A stretch of 64,000 bases of DNA from Scilla litardierei (Eukaryota > Streptophyta > Magnoliopsida > Asparagales > Asparagaceae): positions 48,735,987 through 48,799,986 of the forward strand of contig CM061142.1 in assembly GCA_030789695.1 (NCBI GenBank). The letters are read 5' to 3'. Below the pieces are notes generated by a model. The model worked only from the letters and a program-made list of their open reading frames with translations, had not been told where the DNA came from and did no database searches. This document shows positions 1-13,500 of the stretch, one piece after another (position 1 is the first letter of the stretch; each line of letters starts with the position of its first letter). The translations under genes and the position numbers were made by a program.

Positions 1-104
1 GATTGGACATGGGAGTAGATATGGAATTGTATCTAAACTTGGAATTACTGACGATAGTTTATTGATATAAACAGCAGGTTAACCACCATGTTTTGGCCCT
101 ATAT

Positions 105-142
<38 letters not shown>

Positions 143-919
143 TTTCATTTTGAGGGCAAGGTGGGTAGCTGTTAGTGTTGTGCATCGGTGAGGACACATT
201 CAAAGGGGGAACGAAAGAGCTCATATAGGAACAATCGTGACAATACCTGAAGTTGTCGCCAGTATGGCAGTTGAGGGCATGATCAGCAAAGGTTATTACT
301 ACGACCCCTCAGCAAAGGGTTATCACTACGAAGGTCGAATCAGCTTTTATTGCATGTTGATGTCATGGTTGTGTCTATGAATTCATACAGATGATGATAG
401 TGATGATCTTTTGGGAAATTGACTGAATGGGCTTGCCTGATGGCTTGAGAAGTAAGTTGGTATCAAAATTAAGAGTGGGCAACCCGAACGGCTGGAAAGA
501 GATAGGTGGCCTTCGAGCATCATCCACCCACTCAAAGGGGACTCTAGCAGTATTTTCTTATGGATGCACACATAAAACAGACAAGAACGTTAGCCGAAAC
601 AAATCAAAAGGAGTTTTGATATATCTTCTCTGACGCTCAAGTTAGTTTCAAACAAAATAAATATGCAAAGATAAGACATGCAATAAAACATATGGAATCA
701 AACCTTCTATTATGAAGGATGTACCTTTTATAAGGTACAACAAAGGTGCTATGGTAATTTATTCCTACATGGTACAGTGATCATTTTCTTCCAATTCAAC
801 ATGGCTGCTTTAGACTGTAACGTTGATGCATCAACCCATCGACAGTAACCGGCCTTAGATGGGATTGGTGTGAATTCCTTGGTGATGACAAAGCGGTAAT
901 GAACCTCGGATATTACACT
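1..919. other. Intronic or downstream DNA with a 35 bp poly-C tract
   Basis: No coding exon is visible. A pure C homopolymer of 35 bases occupies 107-141. An imperfect 30 bp direct repeat built on CAGCAAAGGTTATTACTACGA lies near 281-340. The short open frames have no family signature. Confidence 0.5.
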
Positions 920-1200
920 ATCCGCAAGCCAAATAGATACTCCACTCTGTTGGATGTGATCTAACACATTTAAACTATCAATCTATAAAAATTCAAATGA
1001 TTTGGATGTGTTTTAACAATAAAAAGAGTGATGGTAAAATCAACGGTTTAAAATTGTTCTATGGCAATTCTAATACGTTGATTTTACCATCACTTTTTCC
1101 ATGGATATAACACTACCAAATCAATTAAATTTTTGTTTTCAAGTAGTTCAAATATGTTAGATCACATTCAACGGATTGATTTTCCATTTGAGCTAACAAG
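920..1200. mobile_element. Palindromic MITE-like inverted repeat
   Basis: The two arms are reverse complements centred at about 1060. AGTGATGGTAAAATCAACG at 1027-1045 pairs with 1076-1094, and GTTGGATGTGATCTAACA at 949 pairs with the complementary run ending at 1172. Pairing continues with mismatches to about 920 and 1200. There is no coding content, and the target duplication is not clear. A non-autonomous DNA transposon is the simplest reading. Confidence 0.65.
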
Positions 1201-2045
1201 TTTTAAATTTGATTGTGATGGATCCGTTTGTTTGATCCAATCGAATGTTCCATAGTGTATGTGGAGGTGTGTAATATCAAAATAAGATAGGACAGAAATT
1301 TGGGGATTTTCCTCTGCATTTTTGGTCATCTGCTAGCACAGGAGAATCTGGCTGGCGTCGGTATTGTATCACAGTATCCATATCTGAACTAACTAAACTA
1401 GTGTCCGGCTACCATCTGGACCAAAATTTATTAACGGAGTAGTTCAATATTCATTCAATATTTACACTCACCAGGCACATTCACTAAAAAATAATTAGTG
1501 ATAATGTGATGTACGCTCACTTTGAAGGCACCCCACCAAACTAATTAAACGATGCGAAATAATATACAATAGGAAGAGGTACAAACAACTACTTTCACAT
1601 CAATTCTGGAAAAGTTTGCTTGCAGAATCATGATAAACAGTAAAGGTTTAACTTCCAAAACTAAAATCATGCATAAAACCATGGTAGCATGTATTTCTTC
1701 CAACATGCAACCAATCTCATGGCAAATCCTATGCACAGTTTTTATGAACAAATTTATTCAGGGAAACAAATAATCCAGTAGTATAGACATTTCAACCATA
1801 GAGCCGTGTGAGACACATGTTTGACACCTGAATTGGATCTATTTTGGGTGTATTTTTTAAAATTTGCCTATCATTTGTCATGTTGTCCCCGTGTGAGCGT
1901 GTCCCTATACATGCAACATAGGTCTCCACTTGTGATGTCCAATATCAGAACTTCAATTGTAAACAAATTAAGTGTTTATGGCTGCTTATAGTAAATGTCA
2001 AAGGTTTAATCTAATTGGAACATATAAGACATTGAACTGCACCAT
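1201..2045. other. AT-rich non-coding DNA
   Basis: No exon, terminal repeat or gene family is recognised. It probably belongs to the 3' part of the formin gene or to decayed repeats. Confidence 0.4.
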
Positions 2046-2053
2046 GCCACTCC

Positions 2054-2649
2054 CCGTGTTATAAAAGGCGATTTCATTATGCGCGCGGTCTAGGAGCGCA
2101 TAGCGCATATACAGATTATACGACAGATTATACGGTTTATGCGGTTTATGCGAAAATGAATATTTTAGTAAATAAATAAGCAGTAAGTTTATATGCGTGT
2201 GTTTTTGTATATATTAAATTTAAAAAAATCTTAAAAGATAGGAATAATGAAAAAATCATATTAACTTTTTAAAATATGGATTAATTCATACTAAAACGTC
2301 AGCACCATCAAAACGATCAATACATAAAATAACTAATGTCTAAAGCAATCTACACAAAACATAAATATTTAGTTTTACGTTCAAATCAAAAGTACGTCAA
2401 ACACAAGTTTTTTGAAATTAAAAAAACTGATTTTTATGCTTAAATGGTCGGGTTCTTAAGGGTTTGGGATTTTTTTAGTTGCCGATTATGCGCACGCATA
2501 TTCGCATATGCAGGCACATACCATTAATGCGACCGATTATGCGGCTGATCGCATAATTCGGCCACATATCTAATGTTTCATGCGGCCAAAGGCCGCATCC
2601 TTATATGCGGCCGCATATGTGACCGCATATAACGTGTTTTAGAACACTG
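2054..2649. mobile_element. Non-autonomous hAT-type element
   Basis: The left end CCGTGTTATAAAA and the reverse complement of the right end CAGTGTTCTAAAA form a short terminal inverted repeat. It is flanked by CCACTCC on both sides (2047-2053 and 2650-2656; 8 bp if the shared G is counted), fitting the 8 bp duplication of hAT elements. Subterminal regions are dense in GCATA/TATGCG motifs in both orientations, typical of hAT transposase binding arrays. There is no transposase, so it would depend on a partner. Confidence 0.75.
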
Positions 2650-2656
2650 CCACTCC

Positions 2657-4437
2657 TGTCCCACCAAGCTCTGCTGGTATCACCAAGGTTTGTCTAATAT
2701 TGAACAGTAAAGGAGCTCGAGTGTTCAAAGTACCAAATATTAAAACAGCATTCCAGCAGGGAATAACAAGAAAAAAAGAATTGTGTGGAAAGATAGTACT
2801 TGAACTCAGATTTATTCCATAAAACAGTCGAAAGAACCATCATTTCACACTCAAAACATTTTCAAGTTTTACAACTTTCAGCCTTTAAATCTGTAAACTT
2901 TCATTTAAAAAGAAATCTATTCAGAAAAGGATAAATAATAAAATAGAGCGGTTGACTGGATTAATGTCTTTATATTTTGTCCATGGTTGACTGCATTAAT
3001 GTCTTTATATTTTGTCCATCCAATATGATTGACAATGTCATGTTAAGTGGCCATGATTATCTCAATAAAGCCATTTGTGTGTTTCAACAAGAACATCTTG
3101 TTATATCCGTCTTAACCCATTACTTGTCTCCAAAAGACCAAATCCATCTTTAACTAGCATCATGGTAGCACACCAGCCTTGCAATGTTTGGACAAAAACA
3201 ATATTCAACAATATTCTGGAAATTATCATCTTCTGCTTCTATATTACAAATGCAGTACAAGAGTTCCAGAACAACCAAAGAGTTAATAGTAAATCAAATC
3301 TGGTTCACATTAATCATAGACAAAATTAGTCTTCTTGTTCACGAGGAATAAGGGTATTAGCTACTCAATGACGAAATTTCCTCCTATGACATTCAAAAGG
3401 TCTATTCTCCACATCTTTTTCGATGATCAATTCAATTTATTTTTCATATTCATATTTTAAATCCCAAATTCACCAAAAACTAGTGACACCAAGCTCAATG
3501 CTCATTGCTCTAGGGTTGAGAAAAGTTGAAACAACATGAGCAAACAATATGACAATGACAAGATTTCTGGTGTATCTATGTTTGAAGACGTGTATAACAT
3601 GGACAATGCCAATCGTCAAGAAAACAAGTGGTGAATACTTTTTTTTACCACCAAGGAGAAAATTTCTCCTTTGGGTAGCTGACTCACTTTTCTCATGTTT
3701 CATATATAGGCCCCTAAGCCTACAAACTTTCAAATTCAGTAGTCAATTTTTGATCACTCAAGCGACAGAAAAGAAATTCATAAAATTTAAAGTTTAAGAG
3801 TTACCCCATCATAGAAGCTGTCAATACAACATGACATCTACAACACAACTCATGGATCATATTATGTGAATTATGCAAACTGCGTTTCGAAAAATTCTGC
3901 AATGACCAGTAAATGCAAATCATATACTTACTCCCACAAATTGATATGCAACAATGACAGAGCCTTTATTCCGAATCTTAGCCTTTATTCCAAATCTTAG
4001 TGTTGTTTATATAATTGTTTAGGATGTTTACTTTTAGAGTAGCAACCATCACATACCTCTTTACACCTCAACCCACATTTATTTCTCACCAATAAAAAAT
4101 CCAGACGTCTATGCCAAGTTCTTGTTGCTTCATCAACTAAGATTGCACAATCCTCCTAACTGGCATGCTCATTGTTTGCTATCACATGCGCCCAGAGAAT
4201 CTCCAATGATTCTTTCTAAGTTTATGGTTAACTGGAATTATTTATAACAACTTCTCAGAAGGCACGCATTTTTTGTCGCATCTTTCAAAGTATCACCGCC
4301 CATCCATCTCGACGTTCTCATTTAAGCTATTTTCATACATATTTAGGAGATGTCCAACTGAATGATGCACATGCCACTCTATTGCATCAGAAAATTACTA
4401 TAAATAGCAACATATGTTGCTGATCATGCAGGTATAC
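2657..4437. other. Non-coding DNA with a 35 bp tandem duplication
   Basis: Two adjacent copies of a 35 bp unit (starting GGTTGACTG) occupy 2950-2984 and 2985-3019 with one difference. The rest is AT-rich sequence without recognisable exons. The missing final FH2 exons of the formin were searched for here on the minus strand and not seen. Confidence 0.5.
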
Positions 4438-4554
4438 CTGTACAAATATTTCTGATATAGGACCGTCATTTTCCGAAGCTGTTAATTCCTGTTCAACCTT
4501 CTCAAGACCTTTGCTTATTGCTTGCATTTCTTCTGCTAAAGCCTTTAATTGTAT
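4438..4554 (-). CDS. Formin exon: FH2, last exon seen
   Basis: A 117 bp, phase-0 exon of 39 codons. It begins [19 protein letters not shown], continues through [17 protein letters not shown] and ends VQ before GTATAC. The coiled-coil-like helix matches the C-terminal third of FH2. The remaining FH2 residues and the stop codon were not found between 1 and 4437, so they must lie further left. Confidence 0.93.
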
Positions 4555-7500
4555 CTGCATATCAATTTTCCATTCAGATTACTGATATCTTAAGTGAATG
4601 ATTAGACCTGAAAAACAACCGACTATACCCTTGAAGCAGCTTCCAGGCTGACAAGGTCCTTGGGAAAGTCAAGCAACTCTGGAAGCTTATCAGCTAGAAC
4701 CTGCGGCTTGAAGTAAATGTATAAGCCAGGAAAATATGCATGAACAATCAATAACAATTTAAAAGTAAAATATTTTTAAAGAAAAGAAAGATCATGAACA
4801 AAACAGGCCCTGGTGCGTAGGTGAGAAGAAAAGATAAGCATACCAATAGATGATATGATTGCCAAAATACAGCGTAGAATAAAGATAATAACATGCAATA
4901 ATAGATACTATAATAGATACAGAACATCTATATTACATTTGAGGCCCAAGGATTTGATGTTTGTCCGACTAGGACAACCCGGGCGGTAGAATCCCGGCCC
5001 AGCTTCGTCCACGTCGCAAGACACGCGCCCCCAACAGCCGTGACCCTCGCATTCGGCCATGTGGGCGCTAGGCCTCAGGCTCCAGTATAGCCCCACCCCC
5101 CCCCCCCCCCCCCCCCCCCCCGCCATTTCACCGTGCCCTTTGGGCACGTGAAAGTTCTAGGTAACTATAAAACACAAATAATGTATACAGTATAATCTGC
5201 CATATACATATGTAACCTTATCATGGATTTGAGGGCTTTGAGGATTTGATGTATCCCGTAACATGTATTGTACTGTATCATGCCATTCTGAGTCCCCTCT
5301 GTATCCCACAAGATACTAACTTGCACAAACAGTAATGGATGGACAGAGATACTAATGTGTACACCATACAAATGGTAAAGCTGGTTAGGCATGGAAAATG
5401 GACATTCTACCAGAACTTCATACGAATTTTCTGTGGCTTATTGATGCGATCTAATGTTCATGGGGAATAAAGTTGGGATTTTTTAAGTGGAAAAAAAATG
5501 GAAAAGATGGATTCTTATTGAGAAGGAATCTGAAAATAGAAAGATAATGACATCTTTAGGAGAGGAGGCCTTTCTCCTAGCTTTTCCTCGAGATGAAAGC
5601 CTAAATCTCATTGCTAGGGTTCATGGACACTTAGAACAATGATCCTCTCCAATAATCAAGCATAAAGAGAAACCCATGGCCGGCCCTAGGCTAATAAGGA
5701 AGAAAATTACATCATTAACAATTTTGCAGAAAAGCCCCTATAGTTCAGAATTTACTAATTCGCCTCGGGTTCAGTCTTGCACACGCGCCTTCTCATATAA
5801 GTGATGATCGTATCATTACTCCCCTAAGAGAGCCACATTGTCCTCAAGGTGGAAATCTGAAAACTGCTGCCTGATCACCTCACTAGACTCCCTTGTAGCA
5901 TTGTAGTTTGGTAGTCCCCACCATCTGCTAAGCGTCCCCGATGCGCCTTGTCGAACCCTCTTGACCTCCCAGAGCTCCAACAACACCTACATGTCGGCAG
6001 TCAAGGTGGGTGGAAAGTAGGTGAGAATGTGGTACCCAATGGCGCACCGCAACAATGACACGTGGAAAACTAGATGGATGATGGATGTCTTCGGTATGCT
6101 CACAGTCGGTACGCCACCTGCCCAATCTTCATTGCAATCTCAAATGACCCATAGTAGCATACTATCGGCTTCTTATTGCCACGATGTGCCAAAGTCTTCT
6201 GTGGAAATGACCTCAGCTTAAGATATACCTTGTCCCCCACCTCAAACTGCATTTCTCTCCTGTGCCCATCTGCATTGGCCTTTATGATTTGTTGTGCCTG
6301 AAGCAAGTGCCTCTTCAACTCCTCCAGCATCTTATTCCGCTCCTCCAAGTATTGCTTCACTTAGAACACTAGAGTCAAGCTGCGGCTATAATGGATCAAG
6401 TGTGGGGGTCTCAACCATAGTGGATGCAAAAAGGTGCATCGTGCCGCCGAGTGGTAGGAAGTATTGTACCAATATTTTGTCCAAGCAAATCACTAGGCCC
6501 ACTGCTTCGGTGAATCTAAGACAAAACAGAGCAAGTATGTCTCCACGCTCATATTCACCGCCTCTGTCTGACCGTCGGTCTGTGGTGGTATAGCGTGCTT
6601 CGCTTCAATGTCGTTCCATGTACCTGGAACATCTGCATCCAAAAACTGCTCATGAAGACTTTATCTCTGTTGGAGACAACTGATGCTGGAAAACATGTAG
6701 GTGGACTACCTCCTTCATAAATGCAGTTGCAACCGTCACCGGTGTATATGGATGTCGCAGGATGATGAAATGGGCATATTTGCTGATGCGATCCACCACA
6801 ACAAATATGACAGAAAAACCCTCAGACCTCGGCAGCCCCTCAATGAATTCCATACTGATCTCCTTACATACCCTCTCCAGTAGAGCTAGGGGCTGTAATA
6901 ATCCTGCGAGAGCCATATCTAAGCACTTGTGACGCTGGCAGACATCACACTTCGTCACCAACCTGACGATATCCATCTTCATCTAGGGGTGGCAATTCGG
7001 GCCGGCCCGGTCTTATAGGGTCGTGTCGGCCAAGTCTGGATTTCTTAAAGGACCGGGCCAGCCCGGCCCAATAAGAGTTCGGGCCATTCCGATGCAGCCC
7101 CGACACGGTCCGATAAAAATTCGGGCCGTCCGGCCCAGTCTGATAAGGTTGAAAGAATTATGTATGTGAACGATTGGAATCACTCTTCAAAGTTTATGTT
7201 TGGTCTAGTTATTTTATGGAGTAAGTACACTCCAATTAGATGTTACTAAGAATTATATCTACGGAGGATCTTTCACATTCAAATTAAAGCAATTAACAAT
7301 ATGGAGTATTATACAGTATACAATGATAAGTGCCTCTCGTCGGGTCGGGGATTATATAGAAATAGAATACAAATTGAAACAAAATATGAATTAGTACTCA
7401 TTAATACGAATTGAACTATTGAAGTGGGGCGGTCAAGCAAACTCAAAAGGATTTCGTGTCGTGCCATGCCGCCCAGCATGAAAATGAACCGGGCCGGGCC

Positions 7501-10500
7501 GGGCCGGTCTAGTCCGATAATGATTTCGGGCCAAAATTTTCGGCCCAGGCACAGTCTTATCGTACCGTGCCTGTGCCGTGCTATCGTGTCGGGCCGAAAA
7601 TTGCCACTCATATCTTCATTCCTAGCCAATAAAGCTCCCCAACCATCCTCTTATAAGTCTGATGTATCCCCCTCGAATGTCCTCCCACTGAGCTACCATG
7701 GAACTCTGAAAGATCATGGGAATATGTGAAGAAGTCTGTGGTAGTACCAACAGCCCCTGGTACAGCAATCTCTGCCCACTCAAGTGTAACCAGGATACTC
7801 TGTCGACCACTAATGGCCTCTAGTATCTGTGTCAACCCTTCATCGGCCTCGATCTCCCTCCCCAGGGGCTCCCAAGTAAGATTGGTACTGAAATAACTGC
7901 CACCTCCAACTCCTCTCTGCGGAATAAGGCATCTGCCATCTTATTCTCCAAGCCCGGCCTATACTAAATCTCGAACGTGTAATCAACTAGCTTGGAGATC
8001 CATTTCGTGTGCTCCTCTGTGACCATACGCTGCTCCAATAAGTATTCTAAACTTTTCTGGTCGGTCCGCATAATAAACATTCTGCTAAGTAATAAGGCTG
8101 CCACTTCGTATGGAGAGCATTGTTGCCATCAATTCCCTCTCGTATACCGATTTCAGCATCGCTCGTGCTGTCAGGACCTGATTAAAATAAGCCACTGAAC
8201 GCTGATCCTGGATCAGCATAGCCCCCAAACCATACCCTAAAGCGTCCGTCTCGACTACTAACGGTCGGCTGAAATCAGGTAGTGCAAGCACCGGCACCGT
8301 AGTTATCGCCTGCTTCAAGGCCTCAAACGCCCTGGCAGTGGTATCTCCCCACCGGAAGTTGTCTTTCAACTGCTCTGTCAAAGGACATGCTATCGTGCTA
8401 TATCCCTGAACAAACTTCTGGTAGTATCCTATCAGACCCAAGAAAACTCGCAAAGCTCGCAACGTAGTAGGGCGGGGACAATCCGGCATAGCAGATATCT
8501 TCGTCCTGTCCGCCGCCACTTTCTCTGCAGATACCACATGTCCCAAGTATTCCTCATGAGGCTGCTCAAAGAGACGCGTTTTCCTGTTGGCAAATAGCTG
8601 GTGCTTCTGCAACTCCTGCAACACGGCATGCAAGTGTTCTACATGCTCCTCTATGGTATGACTATAAATCAATATGTCGTCGAAAAATATAAGCACAACC
8701 CGCCGCAAGTAGGACAAAAAACATTGTTCATCAGGGCCTGAAATGTCACTAGGGCATTCATCATGCCAAAGGACATGACGAGAAACTCATAATGTCACTC
8801 GTGCATCCTTAATATTGTCTTCGAAATGTCAGCCGCCCATATCCTTATCTGATGGTACCCCGACTTCAAATTTATATTCAAGAACTCAACAGCTACAGCT
8901 ACATGTAGCTCGTCAAGCAGCTCGTCAATCACGGAAATCGAAACTTGTCAGGTATTGTCTCCTTATTCAGAGCCATGTAGTCTACGCAGAAACGCCAGTT
9001 GCCGTCCTTCTTCACTAACAAGACCGGACTAGAAAATGAGCTCACACTCAACTTGATAACGCCGACCTACAACATCTCCCCTACCATCATCTCAATCTTA
9101 TCCTTCTGCACTTGAGGATATCTATAGTGGCGCACGCTAATAGGGGAACACCCTCCCGTAAAACAATCGAGTGCTCATGGTCTCATGGTTATGGGAGATT
9201 TTGCGGTCTAGAAACCCCCCCAAACTGGCTCAGTAGCTGCTCCAACTCTGACTGTATCTCCCGCTCCTGTTGTCCATCCTCCCCCTCAACTGGCAGTCCC
9301 TAAAACTCTACCAAGAACCCTCACCGGCATATGGAGAGCTTTGGCCATAGTTTTGGAGGAAACCATGGAACGACACAAACTGGGGTTCCCTGCAACACTA
9401 CTGTCATCACCTCTTAGTAATCCAGCCTGAGCAATTTTCAATTAGTCTTAGTATCCCACAGGGTCTGCAACCACCTCATGCCCAGGATAATGTCTGTGCT
9501 CTCCACTCCAAAGGTAGGAAGTCCACGATCTGAACCCCCTGAATAGTCAATATCATCCCTTGACATACCCCCTCGACTCTGCGCCATCTGACCTGTCCCA
9601 AGCACCACTCCAAAACAGCCCATGTACTGAGGTGCAACCATTGCCTCTCCACCAACCTACGAGATATGAAGTTGTGGGTAGCCCCACTGTCCACCAACAC
9701 TGTGACGTCCTGATCTGCAATACGTCCTGCCAATTTCATGATGCAGTTCGTTGTGAACCACACCACAGAGTTGAACGAAACCTTCGACATATCCAAATGT
9801 TAGTGCTCCTGATCCTCCTCGTCTGCTTCAAGCACCACCACGGCCTCCTCGTCCTCGTCATTCAATATCAACAGCTGCAAGATGTGATAGCTACATCGAT
9901 GCCCTGATAAGAACTTCTCATTGCACTTGAAGCAAATGCCATTGGCATGATTCTCCCTTATCTTAGACTCTGTCATCCACCGAATCTGCCCCCTTGTCGT
10001 ACCTCTACCCATTCTCCTTATTGGCCGATGATCCTCCTGTGACCGCCTTCTATCACCGCAAGCTTTTGTCCACGAAAAGAAGGTTCTCCCCCACGCCCAT
10101 CGGGCTCGCCACTCCTCTGCCAACCTGTCCTCAACTATCCTCGCCAGCCGCATCCGGTCTAAAACCCCTCTCGACATCTAAATCCACAACGATGTCCTGA
10201 TACTGGGTTTCAGGAACTTCATGAAGCATCCCTCTAATGACTCTCCTAAACCCCCACGGACACGACCTGCCAACATCTCGAACTTCTTTTATACTCCTTA
10301 ACTGTTCCCTCCTGCCTCAGTGTATATTGTTGCTCATACATGTCACCCCTCTGAGTCTCCCTATACCGATCTAGGAGGCAGGCCTTAAACTCCTCCCACG
10401 AGTGTAAAGGCCGTTGTTGTCACCACATGTACCACGAGAGTGCATCACCCTCCAAGCACACCCCAGCAGCCCTCAACCACTCGGCCTTAAAAATCTACGA

Positions 10501-13500
10501 CACCTCAAAATACCGCTCGGCCTTAAAAATCTACGACACCTCAAAATATCGCTCGGCCCTGTAGATCTACCCATCTGGGTCTTTCCCCTCAAAGATATGC
10601 ATCTTCAATTTTCTGACCCTGTTCTCCGTAGAAAATCCACCAAGTGCTCGTGCTCCTCTCCCCTGATGATGATCTCCCCTGATGATGCTCATGGCGTCGT
10701 GGCTGGGGAGGGTTCTGCAGGTAGGGGTGGTAAAATGAACTCGACTCGACCCAACCTGAACCCGACCACCTTAACCCGATATGGGTATAGATCTATCTTG
10801 GTCGACCCGGTAGCCACCCCGTATATGCCCGGATTACTATATACATATCAAGTGTCTGTACATGGGTGTTTGGTCAGCTCGTTCTGTTGGAACGCAGCTC
10901 AAAAGAGGTTTCAGGATCGAATCTTCGCGCCTGTTGTCAGCATTAAATTTTTTGTTTTTAAATATGAGTTTGGCATTTACATAAAGGAAAAAAGATGTGT
11001 AAATCTCACAAAGGGTGTTAGCTGGTTGGCTTGTGTTCTTGTTTCTAATGATCCCTTGTTCGAATCCCACTTTCAACCCTTAATTTCAAACATTTGTTTT
11101 TTTGAAAGGGAATGGAATTATATGCGGGTCGGGTTCTGGTGACCCGCCAACCTGTAAGGTTGGGTACGGGTCTTTTGTTATCGACCCGGTATAAATCCGG
11201 GTCGGGTTTTGGTGACCCGCCAACCTGTAGGGTTGGGTACGGGTCTTTTGTTATCGACCCGGTATAAATCCGGGTCAGGTTCGGGTCCACCCCAAAACGG
11301 GTCAGGTCGAAACGGACCCGACCCGACCCGTTTGTCACCCCTACCTATAGGTCATAGTAGTCTCCTGATGGGGCCCTATCCACTCCATCATCATCCTCTC
11401 AGTCGTCCACCCCCAATCGGCTCATCCATCCATCTCCAAAGTCTCCACGATCATCCTCGGGATATCTGGTGCAGTCTTCATACTCCACATCATGTCCCGG
11501 GGGCTTCCTCCATAGAAATCAAAGCCAAAATCCTCTCAGGTGTCTTCAAACACCTCGCCGAAGCCTCGGTGCTGCTACCACTGACAAACACCTCTTCTTG
11601 GGGCCGTCGGAGGCTCAAGATTGCCCGGTGGCCCTGTTGCAACAAGCTAGGGGCCCAAGATGGCCCTGGCGGCCCTGTAAGGTTGGGTACGGGTCTTTTG
11701 TTATCGACCCGGTATAAATCCGGGTCGGGTTCTGGTGACCCGCCAACCTGTAGGGTTGGGTACGGGTCTTTTGTTATTGACCCGGTATAAATCCAGGTCG
11801 GGTTCGGGTCCACCCCAAAACGGGTCAGGTCAAAACGGACCCGACCCGACCCGTTTGTCACCCCTACCTATAGGTCATAGTAGTCTCTTGATGTGGCCTT
11901 ATCCACTCCATCATCATCCTCTCAGTCGTCCACCCCCAATCGGCTCATCCATCCATCTCCGAAGTCTCCACGATCATCCTCAGGATATCTGGTGCAGTCT
12001 TCATACTCCACATCATGTCCCGGGGGCTTCCTCCATATAAATCAAAGCCAAAATCCTCTCAGGTGTCTTCAAACACCTCGCCGAAGCCTCGGTGCTGCTG
12101 CCACTAACAAACACCTCTTCTTGGGGCCGTCGGAGGCTCAAGATTGCCCGGTGGCCCTGTTGCAACAAGCTAGGGGCCCAAGATGGCCCTGGCGGCCCCG
12201 CTGGGGCTCCGTTGGGCCCTGGTAGGCCACCATGGGCCCTTGCGGGCCCTAGCAAGGTCGCCAGGGCTCGGCGAAGCCCTGGCGGCCCGCCAGGTGCTCG
12301 CAGGGTCCCTGGGGTCCCTGGCGAACCTCCAGGGGCAGCTGCCTTGGCAGGCTGCCAGGGAGCCGCGAGGTTCCTGGCGGCTTCGTCGGGACACATCGGC
12401 CTCCAGTTCATCTCCCCGAAGCTCATGGGGTCTCGTGTCGCATTGTCGCGCCTCATCGCATCCCTTGAAAATGTAATCTTCCTCGTCCGACACCAGATTT
12501 GCATCTAAAAGTAATCCTTCGCAAAAAGATTCAACTTTGCCCTTTCCCTTCGCTGAAGTCTTCGCCTCTTGTTCGGGATCTATAGCTTCGACCAGATTTG
12601 ATTTGATTGACTTGGACAATGCCGTAAAGTTTTGATTCGTTTGACTTAGGGCTTCTATAACTTGCAAAAATCTCTGATTTATCTTGGCTCCTTGATCCAT
12701 TATACTCTTCTTGATCTCCTTGATTTCGCCGTCAAACTTCTCTTCCAACGCGTCAATCTTATCCATGGATTTCGTCGTTGCCATAGATCGTCGTGCTCTG
12801 ATACCAATTTGATGTGATCTAGGGTTTATGGGGAATAAAGTTGGGATTTTTAGCATGGGAAAAATGGAAAAAGAGGAATGTTTATTGAGAAGAAATCTGA
12901 AAATAGAAAGATAATGGCATCTTTAAAAGATGATGCATCTCTCCTAGCTTTTCCTTCGAGATGAAATCCTAAATCTCCCGGCTAGGGTTCGTGGACACAT
13001 AGAACAATGATCTTTTCCAATAATCAAGCATAAAGAGAAACCCATGGCCGGTCTTAGGCTAATAAAGAGGAAAATTATAGAATTAACAATTTTGAGAAAA
13101 AGCCCCCCAAGGTTCAGAATTTACTAATCCATCCCTGGTTCAGTCGTGCGCATGCGTCTCCGCCTATAAGAGATGATCATATCATTTATCTTTGACAGGA
13201 TTAATGAAATTTTAGTTATTTAAGTATGTACCAATTATCCAGGAAGAAAACATAGAAATCAATTTTTATAGACTTATATATTGATCGATTAATCAACAAC
13301 AATAGTGAATCTGTCGACTATCACCGATTAAAACTGTCACTCGCCCCTCTCTATTATAAAAATCAAGTTCCACAAATTTCAATTTCAAGAAAAAATCCAC
13401 TCACTCAAACCCATCTTATTTGTATCATCGAGTCTTAATTTACTTAGAAAAGGTTCTCCGTGACTCAAATTCCAACTTTTACTATCAAGTTCATGCAAAT

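Larger units (their letters stand above)
9800..12784 (-). pseudogene. gag of the chromovirus (disrupted)
   Basis: The start is ATG at 12784 ([17 protein letters not shown]), followed by a helical N-terminus. A GC-rich Ala/Pro/Arg/Gly low-complexity insert covers about 12170-12380. Frame continuity is then lost in a 523 bp tandem duplication and a nested hAT-type element (10722-11343). Gag resumes towards a zinc knuckle [14 protein letters not shown] near 9893-9935 and an acidic tail. Gag packages the element RNA. The protein cannot be made intact from this copy. Confidence 0.8.
5442..13184 (-). mobile_element. Ty3/gypsy chromovirus retrotransposon, decayed, with nested insertions
   Basis: It has two LTRs of about 375 bp (5442-5815 and 12810-13184). 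The flanking pentamers CTTAT and TTTAT resemble a 5 bp target duplication with one change. Reading the minus strand, the order is 5' LTR, initiator-Met primer site, gag with zinc knuckle, protease (DSGAT), reverse transcriptase (FDDIL), RNase H, integrase, chromodomain, purine tract, 3' LTR. This order and the terminal chromodomain define a chromovirus. Many frameshifts and stops make it inactive. It lies in the same orientation as the host formin. Nested elements sit at 6984-7612 and 10722-11343. Confidence 0.9.

Noticed and set aside
1..4437. Possible last FH2 exons of the formin
   Set aside because: The minus strand was read for the conserved C-terminal FH2 segments after the GPISEIF exon; none was found, so no exon is claimed here.
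11209..12508. Several overlapping open frames of 80-190 residues on the plus strand
   Set aside because: They arise from GC-rich tandem repeats and a 523 bp duplication inside a minus-strand gag gene, and the codons show no family motif.
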